Shown here: positions 46,097 through 57,849 of the stretch, piece after piece | Layout: every line of letters begins with the position of its first letter | Numbering within the stretch: the first letter of the stretch is position 1 | From: DASWJZ01 sp963739005 | Lineage (GTDB): Bacteria > Pseudomonadota > Alphaproteobacteria > Rhizobiales > Afifellaceae | DNA: 64,000 nt | Direction of reading: 5' to 3' | Assembly: GCA_963739005.1 (NCBI GenBank) | Contig: CAVTYQ010000008.1 | Coordinates: 310,001-374,000 of the forward strand | Program-made: the position numbers and the translations under genes | Notes under the pieces: model-generated | What the model was told of the DNA's origin: nothing | Database searches by the model: none | Seen by the model: the letters and a program-made list of their open reading frames with translations, nothing else

Positions 46097-46254
46097 GGCT
46101 CTCTCCAAGCGAAAAATCGTGTCGATGTCTTTTACAATGCAACGCCACATGTCCAGGATTTTGCCACCAAACTGGCTGAGAAAGAGGTCAAAATGTCGAT
46201 GCTTGCATAGAATGGCCAGACCGATGTAAATTCTTGTAACAAACGGAGTGCTCC
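46097..46254. promoter_or_regulatory. Divergent aceA / ScfR-like promoter region
   Basis: The 158-base divergent gap is AT-richer than its surroundings and holds ttttacaatgcaa (about 46130-46142), tgcttgcata (about 46200-46209) and tgtaaattcttgtaaca (about 46225-46241). The atgcaa/ttgcat pair and the half-repeats tgtaaa/tgtaac are candidates for the regulator's site. I cannot fix which, and no published consensus is matched with confidence. Confidence 0.4.
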
Positions 46255-47664
46255 ATGGCCGAGCGAAAAATCTTCGCCGGAGCGCGGCTGAAGCGGCTGC
46301 GCCAGCGGCTCAATCTCACGCAGACGCAGATGGCCGCCGCCATCGGCGTCTCGCCGAGCTACCTGAACCTGATCGAGCGCAACCAGAGGCCGCTCACCGT
46401 GCAGGTGCTTCTCAAGCTCTCCGGCGTCTACGGCATCGACGTCGCCGAGCTCTCGGCCGGCGACAGCGAAGAGGCGGTGGAGGCACTGAAGGAGGTATTC
46501 GCCGATCCGCTCCTGACCGGCGAGATCGCGTCATCGACGGAGCTCTCGGAGTTCGCCGAGGCAGCGCCCAACGCGGCGCGCGGGATGACGCGGCTCTTCG
46601 AGGCCTATCGCGAGTCGCTTGAGCGGCTTTCCGACCTCTCGCACTCGCTGGCGACGAGCGGCGAGCCGGCAAGCGAGAGCGGCGCACGTCTCCCTGCGGC
46701 GCAAGTCGCCGCCTACTTCGACGAGGCCGGTCCCTACTTCGCCGCGATCGAAGCGGAGGCCGAGACGCTCGCCGCCATACTCTCGCCGCGCGACGATCCG
46801 CACGAAGCGCTGAAGGCACATCTGAAAGACCGGCTCGGCGTGGAGCTTCGCATCCTCCCCGACAAGATCATGCCGAGCGAGCAGCTCCGCTACGACCGCC
46901 ACACGCTCCGCCTCTTCCTCTCCGAACGTGTGCCGCAACTCGAGCGACCCTTCCTCGTCGCGCGGCAGATCGCCTTCCTCGGCCATGGAAGCCTGCTCGA
47001 GCGGCTCGCCGCGGAAGCCGGGATCAAGGAGCCGGAGGCGGCGCGCATTTGTCGCAACGCCTTCGCGCGCCGCCTGGCGGAGGCGATCCTCGCACCGGGC
47101 GAGCGGCTTGCGGCGGCGGCGCGCGAGAGCGCCTTCGACGTGATCCTTCTTTCGCAGCGCTTCGCGCTCCAACCCTCGCGCATCGCCCAACGGCTCGCGG
47201 CGCTCGGCGCCGGCGGCGCGCATAACCTGCCGCCGGCCTTCCTGGTGACGCTCGACGCGTCGGGCGCGGTGATCGCGCGCATATCAGGCGCCGGATTCCC
47301 ATTGCCGCGGCGCGCACCACTTTGCGCGCGGCTGCCGATCTTCGACCCGCCGACGGCCGGCCGCCTCACGCATGCCGCGCTGGCGCTTTCCGACGGCGAC
47401 GCCTATCGCGCCATCGCGTTTGCCGAAGCGGGGCCGCTCTCAGCGCCGCTGCCACCGCCGCGCCGGCTGTCGCTCGTCGGCTGGCGGAGCGGCGACGTGG
47501 CCGATCTGCTCGGCGCCCCGCCGGGGGCGACCCGCCCGGTCGGCGTCACCTGCCGGCTCTGCGAGCGTCTCGATTGCAGCCACCGGCACACGGCGCCAGT
47601 CGCGCAGCCAAGCGCCTTCTACGAGCATGTGGTCGGCCCGGCCGACTATGAACTCGCGGGTTGA
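46255..47664 (+). CDS. ScfR/RamB-like transcriptional regulator
   Basis: The 469-residue regulator has an N-terminal XRE helix-turn-helix (LKRLRQRLNLTQTQMAAAIG, SPSYLNLIERNQRPL). A central region is related to the IrrE-type domain but lacks a HExxH zinc motif (FLVARQIAFLGHGSLLERLA sits at that position). The C-terminal domain is of the short-chain acyl-CoA-sensing type (DUF2083) with VTCRLCERLDCSHR. Members such as RamB, PrpC-type and MccR regulators control acetate or propionate genes. Divergence from aceA argues that it controls the glyoxylate shunt in response to an acyl-CoA. Confidence 0.9.
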   Translation: MAERKIFAGARLKRLRQRLNLTQTQMAAAIGVSPSYLNLIERNQRPLTVQVLLKLSGVYGIDVAELSAGDSEEAVEALKEVFADPLLTGEIASSTELSEFAEAAPNAARGMTRLFEAYRESLERLSDLSHSLATSGEPASESGARLPAAQVAAYFDEAGPYFAAIEAEAETLAAILSPRDDPHEALKAHLKDRLGVELRILPDKIMPSEQLRYDRHTLRLFLSERVPQLERPFLVARQIAFLGHGSLLERLAAEAGIKEPEAARICRNAFARRLAEAILAPGERLAAAARESAFDVILLSQRFALQPSRIAQRLAALGAGGAHNLPPAFLVTLDASGAVIARISGAGFPLPRRAPLCARLPIFDPPTAGRLTHAALALSDGDAYRAIAFAEAGPLSAPLPPPRRLSLVGWRSGDVADLLGAPPGATRPVGVTCRLCERLDCSHRHTAPVAQPSAFYEHVVGPADYELAG

Positions 47665-47731
47665 AGCGCCACGTTCCGACCCCTAAGCTTGCGGGAAGAT
47701 CGGCGTTTCTGCTTGGACGGAGGACCCTGAC

Positions 47732-48826
47732 GTGAACCCCAGACTGGCCAGGCTGCTCGCAGCCGCAGCTTTTGTCGCCCTGCCGCTTGCGGCGTCGGCG
47801 CAGGACAAGGTCGTCAACGTCTACAACTGGTCAGACTATGTCGGCGACGGCGTGCTCGACGACTTCACCAAGGAGACCGGCATCAAGGTCGTCTACGACG
47901 TCTACGATTCCATGGAGATGATGGAGACGAAGCTTCTCGCCGGCGGCTCCGGCTACGACGTGATCGTGCCGACCGATCGCAACCTCGCCAGGCTGATCCA
48001 GGCGAACGTCCTGCAGAAGCTCGACATGTCGAAGATCCCGAACGTCCAATACCAGTGGAAGGAGATCGCCGACCGCCTCGCGACCTACGATCCCGGCCTC
48101 GAGCACGCCGCCAACTACATGTGGGGCACGACCGGCATCGGCTACAACGTCGACAAGATCAAGGAGCGCATGCCCGAAGCGCCGCTCAATTCCTGGGCAA
48201 TGATCTTCGATCCGGCGGTGATCTCGCGTTTCGCCGATTGCGGAATCCAAGTGCTCGACTCCGCCGACGACATGATTCCCGCGGCGCTCAACTATCTCGG
48301 CCTGCCGCCCAACTCAAAGAAATCGGAGGACTTGCAGAAGGCCGGCGACCTCCTGAAGAGCGTCCGCACGCATATCCAGAAATTCCACTCCTCCGAATAC
48401 ATCAACGCGCTCGCCAACGGCGACATCTGTCTGGCCGTCGGCTACTCGGGCGACGTCTTGCAGGCGCGCGACCGCGCGTCGGAGGCCGACAACGGTGTCA
48501 ACATCCAATACTCGATCCCGAAGGAAGGCGCGCTGATGTGGCTCGACAGCTTCGCCATCCCCGCCGACGCGCCGCACTACGACAACGCCAACGCCTTCAT
48601 CAACTTCATGCTGAAGCCGGAGATCGCCGCGCGCAATTCCAACTACGTCTACTACGCGAACGGCAACAAGGGCTCGCAGGAATACCTGAACGAGGACGTG
48701 ATCGGCGACAAGGCGATCTATCCCGACGAGGCGACCATCGCCAAGCTCTACACGACGACGCCGAACGATCCGAAGGTGCAGCGCGAAGTGACGCGCATCT
48801 GGACGGAAGTGAAGACAGGCCAGTAA
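47732..48826 (+). CDS. potF: Polyamine ABC transporter substrate-binding protein
   Basis: The 364-residue periplasmic protein binds putrescine or spermidine. A signal peptide (AAAFVALPLAASA) ends near residue 23. The mature start VVNVYNWSDYVGDGVLDDFT is the hallmark of PotD/PotF proteins, followed by YDVIVPTDRNLARLI, WGTTGIGYNVDKI and MWLDSFAIPADAPH, where aromatic and acidic residues clasp the amine groups. The GTG start at 47732 has ggagga about seven bases before it. It heads the potF-potG-cupin-potH-potI operon. Confidence 0.95.
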   Translation: MNPRLARLLAAAAFVALPLAASAQDKVVNVYNWSDYVGDGVLDDFTKETGIKVVYDVYDSMEMMETKLLAGGSGYDVIVPTDRNLARLIQANVLQKLDMSKIPNVQYQWKEIADRLATYDPGLEHAANYMWGTTGIGYNVDKIKERMPEAPLNSWAMIFDPAVISRFADCGIQVLDSADDMIPAALNYLGLPPNSKKSEDLQKAGDLLKSVRTHIQKFHSSEYINALANGDICLAVGYSGDVLQARDRASEADNGVNIQYSIPKEGALMWLDSFAIPADAPHYDNANAFINFMLKPEIAARNSNYVYYANGNKGSQEYLNEDVIGDKAIYPDEATIAKLYTTTPNDPKVQREVTRIWTEVKTGQ

Positions 48827-48896
48827 GCTCGGCCTGAACGAGACTGCGGACGGCGTCTTTCCGGCACCGCCGCAGGCACGCAAGGGGGCCAGGTTC

Positions 48897-50042
48897 TTGA
48901 AGAACGTCGTCGGCGCCGTTCGCCGCCAGTTCCAGCCCTGGAACGACCCGGCGGCGAAGCCCTTCATCGAGTTTCGCAACGTCAGCAAGCGCTTCGGCAC
49001 GTTCGTCGCCGTCGATAACCAGTCCCTGGTGATCTACGAGCGCGAGTTCCACGCGCTTCTCGGCCCTTCCGGCTGCGGCAAGACCACGCTCCTGCGAATG
49101 CTCGCGGGCTTCGAGGAGCCGAGCGAGGGCTCGATCTGGCTCGACGGCAAGCCGCTTTCCGGCGTGCCGCCGCATAAGCGGCCGGTCAACATGATGTTCC
49201 AGTCCTACGCGCTCTTCCCGCACATGACGGTGGAGGGGAACGTCGCCTTCGGGCTGAAGCAGGACAAGATGCCGAAGGACGCGATCGCGGATCGCGTCAA
49301 CGACGTCCTGAAGCTCGTCAAGATGGAGACGTTCGCGAAGCGCAAGCCCGACCAGCTCTCCGGCGGGCAGCGGCAGCGCGTGGCGCTCGCCCGCGCCATC
49401 GCCAAGCGACCGAAGGTGCTCCTCCTCGACGAGCCGCTCGGCGCGCTCGACAAGAAGCTGCGCGAAGAGACGCAGTTCGAGCTGATCGACCTGCAATCCG
49501 ACCTCGGTCTGACCTTCGTCATCGTAACGCACGACCAGGAAGAGGCGATGACCGTCGCCGACCGCATCTCGGTCATGGACCAGGGCCGGATCGTGCAGGT
49601 GGCGACCCCGGCGGAAATCTACGAATCACCCAGCACCCGCTACGTCGCCGATTTCATCGGCTCGGTGAACCTCTTCGAGGGACCGGTGGAGACGGCGGCG
49701 CAGGAGATCGTGCGCATCGCCGCAAAAGACGGCTTCGTCATCGAGTCGGCAAGCGCGCTCAGCGCCGCCAAGGGGCAGGTCGTATGGTTCGCAGTGCGCC
49801 CGGAGAAGGTGCGGATCGCACGTGAGCAACCGCCCGACCGCGCCGTCAACGCCGTCGAAGGCGAGGTCGTCGACATCGCCTATTTCGGCGACATGACGCT
49901 CTACAACGTCGAGCTCGCCTCCGGCATGTTCGTGCGCGCCAGCCGTCTCAACGCGGAGCGCTCGGTGGAGAACGCGCTCACCTGGAACGACCGCGTCTGG
50001 CTCTCCTTTGCGGCCGATGCCGGCGTCGTGCTCGCGGGCTGA
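48897..50042 (+). CDS. potG: Polyamine ABC transporter ATP-binding protein
   Basis: The 381-residue ATPase has Walker A GPSGCGKTT, Q-loop MMFQSYALFPHM, signature LSGGQRQRVALARAI, Walker B LLLLDEPLGALD and the H-loop VTHDQEEAM, plus a C-terminal TOBE-type regulatory domain (about 290-380). The start is TTG at 48897, with no ATG before the conserved FIEFRNVSKRFG. It powers uptake through PotH and PotI. Confidence 0.95.
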   Translation: MKNVVGAVRRQFQPWNDPAAKPFIEFRNVSKRFGTFVAVDNQSLVIYEREFHALLGPSGCGKTTLLRMLAGFEEPSEGSIWLDGKPLSGVPPHKRPVNMMFQSYALFPHMTVEGNVAFGLKQDKMPKDAIADRVNDVLKLVKMETFAKRKPDQLSGGQRQRVALARAIAKRPKVLLLDEPLGALDKKLREETQFELIDLQSDLGLTFVIVTHDQEEAMTVADRISVMDQGRIVQVATPAEIYESPSTRYVADFIGSVNLFEGPVETAAQEIVRIAAKDGFVIESASALSAAKGQVVWFAVRPEKVRIAREQPPDRAVNAVEGEVVDIAYFGDMTLYNVELASGMFVRASRLNAERSVENALTWNDRVWLSFAADAGVVLAG

Positions 50043-50049
50043 GGGGGAC

Positions 50050-50538
50050 ATGGCGCGCGAGACCAAATGCCTGTGGAAGGCGGCGGAACTGGAAGCCGGG
50101 ATGCGGCCCTTCCGCCAGGCTCTCAACCCGAATTCCTATCTCATGCGCGCCTCGCTCTCGCGGCGCGCCGGGATGCGGCGGGCGCATGTGGCAATCGGCC
50201 GCGTGCCGCCGGGCAAGGACTCCTTCGCCTACCATTCGCACAGCCAAGAGGAGGAGTGGGTCTACATCCTCTCCGGCCGCGGCGTCGCCGAGATCGACGG
50301 CGAAGCGCACGAGGTCGGGCCGGGCGACTTCATGGGGTTTCCGACCCCTTCCGTCGCGCATAACGTGAAAAACCCCTTCGCCGAGGATCTCGTCTACCTG
50401 ATGGGCGGCGAGAACCTGCCGCTCGAGGTCATCGACTATCCCGAGATCGACAAGCGCTATCTTCGCATGCCGGGCGAAGGCGGCGCCGACTTCTACGAGC
50501 TGAAGGAGCCGATCCGGCCCTTCGGCCGGGCGGACTAG
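50050..50538 (+). CDS. Cupin-domain protein in the polyamine operon
   Basis: The 162-residue product is one cupin barrel. Motif 1 is PGKDSFAYHSHSQEEEWVYI (metal ligands His-x-His and Glu) with LSGRGVAEIDGEAHEVGPGD, and motif 2 follows at FPTPSVAHNVKN. All usual ligands are present, so a metal enzyme or ligand sensor is possible. It lies between the potG stop (7 bases before) and potH (5 bases after), with gaggggg before its ATG. Such a cupin is not a transporter subunit. In PuuR-type regulators a cupin binds polyamines, so a polyamine- or acetyl-polyamine-binding role is an inference. Confidence 0.85.
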   Translation: MARETKCLWKAAELEAGMRPFRQALNPNSYLMRASLSRRAGMRRAHVAIGRVPPGKDSFAYHSHSQEEEWVYILSGRGVAEIDGEAHEVGPGDFMGFPTPSVAHNVKNPFAEDLVYLMGGENLPLEVIDYPEIDKRYLRMPGEGGADFYELKEPIRPFGRAD

Positions 50539-50543
50539 AGGCG

Positions 50544-51446
50544 ATGGCTGAGAAGACGCGCACACCGCTCGCGCGCCGGATCACCACCTGGATTCCGTTC
50601 GTCTGGCTGCTCATCTTCTTCCTCGCGCCCTTCGCGATCGTCCTCAAGATCTCACTTTCCGAGACCACGATCGCAATCCCGCCTTACCTCCCGGTCTTCA
50701 ACTCGATCGCCGACATCGCCGCGAAGGTGCGCGACCTCTCCTTCGACAACTATGTCTGGCTGACCGGGGACCCGCTTTATTTCCACGCCTTCCTGTCGAG
50801 CATCTGGATCGCGTTCTTCTCGACGCTGCTCACGCTCCTGATCGGCTATCCGATCGCCTACGGAATGGCGCGCGCCCCGGTATCGATGCGCTCGCTTCTG
50901 GTGATGCTCGTCATCCTGCCGTTTTGGACCTCGTTCCTGATCCGCGTCTACGCCTGGATCGGCATCCTGAAACCCGAGGGGCTGTTGAACCAGTTCCTGA
51001 TGTCGCTCGGGCTGATCCACGATCCGCTGATCATCCTGAACACCAACATCGCCGTCTATATCGGCATCGTCTATTCCTACCTGCCGTTCATGGTGCTGCC
51101 GCTCTATGCCTCGCTCGAGCGGCTCGACCGCACGCTGCTTGAAGCCGCCGCGGACCTCGGATCGACGCCGTTCAAGGCGTTCTGGCAGATCACCTTCCCG
51201 CTCTCGCTTCCCGGCGTCTTCGCCGGTGCGCTCCTCGTCTTCATCCCGGCGACCGGCGAGTTCGTCATCCCGGATCTTCTTGGCGGCTCGGGAACGCTGA
51301 TGATCGGGCGCACGCTCTGGAACGAGTTCTTCCTGAACCGCGACTGGCCGGTAGCGAGCGCCGTCGCCGTCGTGCTCCTTGTCATCCTGGTCGTGCCGAT
51401 CGTGCTCTTCCAGAACGCGCAGGCGCGCATGCGGGAGCAGAAGTGA
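50544..51446 (+). CDS. potH: Polyamine ABC transporter permease
   Basis: The 300-residue permease has six membrane helices. The first periplasmic loop is long and the cytoplasmic EAA coupling loop LEAAADLGSTPFKAFWQITF is typical of binding-protein-dependent importers. LVMLVILPFWTSFLIRVYAW and GEFVIPDLLGGSGTLMIG are PotB/PotH hallmarks. It overlaps potI by four bases and pairs with it to form the channel. Confidence 0.95.
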   Translation: MAEKTRTPLARRITTWIPFVWLLIFFLAPFAIVLKISLSETTIAIPPYLPVFNSIADIAAKVRDLSFDNYVWLTGDPLYFHAFLSSIWIAFFSTLLTLLIGYPIAYGMARAPVSMRSLLVMLVILPFWTSFLIRVYAWIGILKPEGLLNQFLMSLGLIHDPLIILNTNIAVYIGIVYSYLPFMVLPLYASLERLDRTLLEAAADLGSTPFKAFWQITFPLSLPGVFAGALLVFIPATGEFVIPDLLGGSGTLMIGRTLWNEFFLNRDWPVASAVAVVLLVILVVPIVLFQNAQARMREQK

Positions 51447-52240
51447 TGCGCCGCTTCTCGGCCTTCAATCTCGTCTCGGTCACGCTCGGCTTCGCCTTCC
51501 TCTATCTGCCGATCGTCCTCCTCATCATCTACTCCTTCAACGCGTCGCGGCTGGTGACCGTGTGGGGCGGCTTCTCGACCAAGTGGTACGTGTCGCTGAT
51601 GAAGAACGAGGCGCTTCTCGACGCCGCCTGGGTGACGCTCCGCGTCGGGCTGCTCTCGGCGACGGTCGCGACCGTCCTCGGCACCATGGCCGCCGTGGCG
51701 CTGGTCAGGCGGAGCCGCTTCATCGGGCGGACGCTCTTCACCGGCATGGTCATGGCGCCGCTCGTCATGCCGGACGTGATCACAGGCTTGTCACTCCTCC
51801 TTCTCTTCGTAGCGATCGGGTTCGACCGCGGCTTCTGGACGGTGACGCTCGCGCATATCAGCTTCTCGATGTGCTTCGTCGCGGTCGTCGTGCAGTCGCG
51901 GCTCGTCACCTTCGACATGAGCCTCGAAGAGGCGGCGCTCGACCTTGGCGCGACGCCGATGAAGGCGTTCTTCCTGGTGACGCTGCCGGTGATCTTCCCG
52001 GCCGTCGCCGCCGGCTGGATGCTCGCCTTCACGCTGTCGCTCGACGACCTCGTCATCGCGAGCTTCACCACCGGACCGGGCGCGACAACACTGCCGATGA
52101 AGATCTACAGCCAGGTCAGGCTCGGCGTGACACCGGAGATCAACGCCGTCTGTACCATCCTGATCGGGCTCGTGACGCTCGGCGTCTCGCTCGCGACCAT
52201 CGCCGGCAGGGTGCGCGCGCTCGACGCAAGAGCCACGTAG
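51443..52240 (+). CDS. potI: Polyamine ABC transporter permease
   Basis: The 265-residue permease has six helices and the EAA loop LEEAALDLGATPMKAFFLVT. YLPIVLLIIYSFNASRLVTV, APLVMPDVITGLSLLLLFV and TLSLDDLVIASFTTGPGATT are conserved PotC/PotI segments. It is the last gene of the operon; its stop lies four bases from that of the convergent AsmA-like gene, and no hairpin is visible between them. Confidence 0.95.
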   Translation: MMRRFSAFNLVSVTLGFAFLYLPIVLLIIYSFNASRLVTVWGGFSTKWYVSLMKNEALLDAAWVTLRVGLLSATVATVLGTMAAVALVRRSRFIGRTLFTGMVMAPLVMPDVITGLSLLLLFVAIGFDRGFWTVTLAHISFSMCFVAVVVQSRLVTFDMSLEEAALDLGATPMKAFFLVTLPVIFPAVAAGWMLAFTLSLDDLVIASFTTGPGATTLPMKIYSQVRLGVTPEINAVCTILIGLVTLGVSLATIAGRVRALDARAT

Positions 52241-52244
52241 CCAG

Positions 52245-54017
52245 CTAATTCGCGAGCGCCTGCCGCTTCGCCACGGGGTTCGCCAGCGTCCCTTCGATCG
52301 TGAAAGGCGCCTCCGGACCGGTCGCCGCCTCGGGCGTGCCGGGGTTGAGCGTGCCGTTCAGGCTGAGCCCGCCGTCGAGCAGCCCGATCCTTCCCTCCGC
52401 GCTTACCGAGTAGGACGGGGTCACGACGCTCGCCCGCTCGATCGTGCCCACCCCGTCCAAAAACGAGAGGCCGACCACGGCGGACTGCACCGGTGTCGGG
52501 CCGGAGGCGGCGCCTGGCGCGGGCGCGGACGCATCGCTCGCCGCGGCAGCCATCTCCGCGACGCCGAAAAGCGGAACGGTACCGTCGGCGACATGAAGCT
52601 CGGCCGTTCCGCCGAGCGATTCGACCAGCGAGCCGAGGTCGCCGCCGTGCGCGGTCACGTCGACGACGGCGGTGGCCGTTCCCGCGAGCGTCTTCGGCAG
52701 GCCGAGAAACGGCGCCGTGTCGGCGACGTTGACATCGGTCGCGCGCAGCTGCGCCGCGACGTCGGCGCCCGGCGCCGTCGGCAGGTCGGTCAACGTCAGA
52801 TCGCCGGAAATACCGCCCGCGTCGAGGGCCGCCCGGGCGAGCCCGATCTCCAGACGGCGGTCGCGAAGCGATACACTGGCCGCCGTGCTCCCGGCGTTGA
52901 ACCCGCCGAGCTTGACGGAATCCGCGGAGAGCCGGATATCGGCGCTCATCTCGCCGAACCAGTCGGTCGGGAGCGGCACGCGCCGCCAGTCGGGCCCGAG
53001 CGCAAGCGCGGCCGAGAGCCCGGCGAAGTAGGGCGTCAGGTCGAGCGCGTTGAAGGCAAGCGTGCCGGCGACGTCGGGGGCCGCCCCGGCGGTGATCTCG
53101 AGCGCGCCGGTGGCCTGATTTCCATCCAGGGTGAAGGTCGCGTCGGCGACCGAGAGGACATTGTCGGCGAGGGACGCCGTGCCCACGAGGCTCGCCTGGC
53201 CGAGCGTCGAGCCGGGTCCGAGCGCGCTCCCGAGCCATGCGGCGAAGCGGCGGAGCGACGGCGTGTTCAACTTGAGCGCGCCGGAGAGCTTCATGTCCGG
53301 ATAGTCGCTCGCCTTGCCGCTCAAGGTCATGCCGAGCGGCGCGGTGTCGATGCGCGCCTCGACCGGCGTCTCGGCGCCGTTCAGATAGGCGAACGGCGCG
53401 GTGGCGCCGGCCGAGAACTTTACTTCCTCGCCGCGCCAAATGCCGGCGCCATTGATCGCGATCGGATTGCGCACGCTCGCCCATTCGACCGCGAGGTTGA
53501 CGGAATCGAGCCTTTCGCTCGCTCCGGTCTGGCGGTCCTCGTAGAGGACCGTACCGCCTTCCACCCGGAACGAGCCGAGCGGCACGTCGCCGGCAAAAGC
53601 GAGCTGCAGCGCCGCGGCGCCGGAATCGAACTCCCAGTTACGCCGCCCCGCGCGGTCGCGGACCAGGCGGATCAGAGGCCGCACCATGGTGAAGGAATCG
53701 ACTTCGACGCGCCCGATGATGAGCGGGATCAGGCTGATCTTGCCGGTCAAGCGATCCATCGAAAGGATCTCGGCATCGTCCATCCCGGCCGGACCGCCGA
53801 CCTCCACGTCGTCCAAGGTGACGCGGAGCGGGAAGAGGCCGATCTTGGGGTCGCCGCGGAGCGATACGTCGCGCCCGGTCCAGCCGGCGATCTGCTCGCC
53901 GATGCGGGTCTTCAGCGTGTCGCGCGGGAGAAGGACGACGATGAGGAGAAGAACCGCCGCCACGGATAACGCGGCTGCGGCGACGAACCAAGCGAGGCGC
54001 TTCATTCCACGCGACAT
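52245..54017 (-). CDS. AsmA-family protein
   Basis: The 590-residue protein has one N-terminal membrane helix (LAWFVAAAALSVAAVLLLIV) followed by a long beta-rich periplasmic part. The early segment LPRDTLKTRIGEQIAGWTGR, VSLRGDPKIGLFPLRVTLDD is the AsmA N-terminal signature, and the C-terminal AsmA_2 region contains GTAELHVADGTVPLFGVAEM. AsmA-like proteins bridge inner and outer membrane and help lipid transport or outer-membrane protein assembly. The start is ATG 54017, with ATG 54005 as an alternative. Confidence 0.9.
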   Translation of the reverse strand: MSRGMKRLAWFVAAAALSVAAVLLLIVVLLPRDTLKTRIGEQIAGWTGRDVSLRGDPKIGLFPLRVTLDDVEVGGPAGMDDAEILSMDRLTGKISLIPLIIGRVEVDSFTMVRPLIRLVRDRAGRRNWEFDSGAAALQLAFAGDVPLGSFRVEGGTVLYEDRQTGASERLDSVNLAVEWASVRNPIAINGAGIWRGEEVKFSAGATAPFAYLNGAETPVEARIDTAPLGMTLSGKASDYPDMKLSGALKLNTPSLRRFAAWLGSALGPGSTLGQASLVGTASLADNVLSVADATFTLDGNQATGALEITAGAAPDVAGTLAFNALDLTPYFAGLSAALALGPDWRRVPLPTDWFGEMSADIRLSADSVKLGGFNAGSTAASVSLRDRRLEIGLARAALDAGGISGDLTLTDLPTAPGADVAAQLRATDVNVADTAPFLGLPKTLAGTATAVVDVTAHGGDLGSLVESLGGTAELHVADGTVPLFGVAEMAAAASDASAPAPGAASGPTPVQSAVVGLSFLDGVGTIERASVVTPSYSVSAEGRIGLLDGGLSLNGTLNPGTPEAATGPEAPFTIEGTLANPVAKRQALAN

Positions 54018-54126
54018 TCAAGCCTTGTGCCAGCCGCGGTCTTTGACCGCAATCAGGGCGCCCGGCTTGGCGCATTCGCACGCCTATGGCAATGCTTGAC
54101 GGCATTCGAAACCGGCGTGGACGACA

Positions 54127-56078
<1,952 letters not shown>

Positions 56079-56082
<4 letters not shown>

Positions 56083-57818
56083 AGGGGCACGAGGCCGGTT
56101 TCGACCGCGTCGTGCGCCACCAATTGTTTCCGCCGCCGCGATAATCCCATCCCCGCGTTCACCCGCGCCAGCACAATCACCGGGATCAGGCCCACGGCGA
56201 CAATCGCCAGCGCGGCGATGGCCCCATCCTCGTAGGTGCCGCGCTTGGCTTCGCCGTAGAGCGCGGTTGCGAGCGTGGTGAAGTTGAAGGGCTGTAGGAG
56301 GAGCGTCGCGGGGAGCTCCTTCATCACGTCGACGAAGACCAGCATCGCCGCGGCGGCGAGCGCCGGGGCGATCAGCGGTAGATGGATTACGGCGAGAATC
56401 TTCGCCGGGCGCGAGCCGAGCGAGCGCGCCGCCATGTCGAGATGCGGGCTGACCTTAGCGAGGCCCGATTCGATGCCGCCGGCGGAGATCGCCAGGAAGC
56501 GGATCACGTAAGCGAGGATCAGCGCGGCGCCGGAGCCGGTCAGGATCAGGCCGGTCGAGATGCCGAACGTGGCGCGCATGAATGCGTCGAAGGCATTGTC
56601 GAGCGAGGCGAGCGGGATGAGAAGGCCGACGGCGAGCACGGTGCCCGGAACCGCGTAGCCGGTCGAGGCGAGCCGCACGATGAGCGGAGCCGCGCGGTTC
56701 TTCGAGACGCGCACCGAGTAAGCGAGCACCAGGCCGACCGCGATCGCGACGATGGTCGCGATCGCCGCGAGCGTGACGCTGTTCTCGATCCAGGTCGGAA
56801 GCGCTGCGGGCAATCCGGCGACCCTGACGCGCTTCCACGAGGCGACGACCAGATAGCTCGCCGGTACGAGGAAGCCGAAGAAGATCGGCAGGAAGCAAGC
56901 GAGCGTCGCGCCGAGCGACGCGGCACCGGAAAGCGGCTGCGGCACCGACGCGTGGTGGCGGCGCGAAGGCGCGGAGACAATGCGCCGCCGCCGCGCCCAG
57001 CGTTCGACGAGCACCAAAGCGATCACGACGGCGAGCATGACGAGCGCGATCTGCGCCGCGCCCTCGATGCTCATGCGCACCACCCAGGTCGTGTAGACCG
57101 CGACGGTCAGCGTGCGGATGCCGAGGAATTCGGAGGCGCCGATGTCGTTCAGCGCCTCCATCATGGCGAGGCTCACGCCGACCGCGATCGCCGGGCGCGC
57201 GAGCGGCACGGCGACACGCAGGAAGACGCGCAGCCGGTTCGCGCCGAGCGTCCGCGCGACTTCCAGCGTCGCCGCCGACTGCATCAGGAAGAGCGCGCGC
57301 ACCGGCAGATAGACATAAGGGTAGAGCACGACGCCGAGCAGGAAGATGCAGCCCTTCAGCGAGCGTATTTCCGGAAACCACAGGTCGCGTGGCCGCGCGA
57401 TGCCCAAGAGGTGCCTGAGCGTCGTCTGCACCGGACCGATCGGATGCATCACGTCGAGATAGGCGTAGGCGATGATGTAGGTCGGAACGGCGAGCGGCAG
57501 AAGCAGCGCCCAGTCGAAGATGCGCTTCCCCGGAAAGCGGAACATCGTGACGAGCCACGCCGTCCCGACGCCGATCACCGCCGTCAGGATCCCGACGCCC
57601 GCCAACAAGAGCACCGTCGTGCGGATCGCATAGGGAAGCACGTTGGCGATGAGGTTCGGCCAGACGTCGCCAGAGCTTCGCGCGGCGAAATAGACGAGGC
57701 CGCCGAGCGGCGCCATGACGACCGCAAGGGCGACCAGCGAGGCCAAGAGCCAAATGGAATCCCCCCGGAACGGCCGTGCGACGCGCCCGGCGCGGGCGCT
57801 CGAGACGATCGCCGTCAT
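56079..57818 (-). CDS. fbpB: Ferric iron ABC transporter permease (FbpB/AfuB-like)
   Basis: The 579-residue inner-membrane protein is a fusion of two permease units with about 12 helices. Each half has a coupling loop: LEVARTLGANRLRVFLRVAV in the first and LDMAARSLGSRPAKILAVIH in the second. Pairs such as WAVVVLP-type loops and PTYIIAYAYLD in the first half are typical of iron(III) importers. It follows fbpA by 31 bases. The ATPase (FbpC) is not next to it. Confidence 0.92.
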
Positions 57819-57849
57819 CGGGCGGAATTCATGCCCGGGAGACGGCGCG

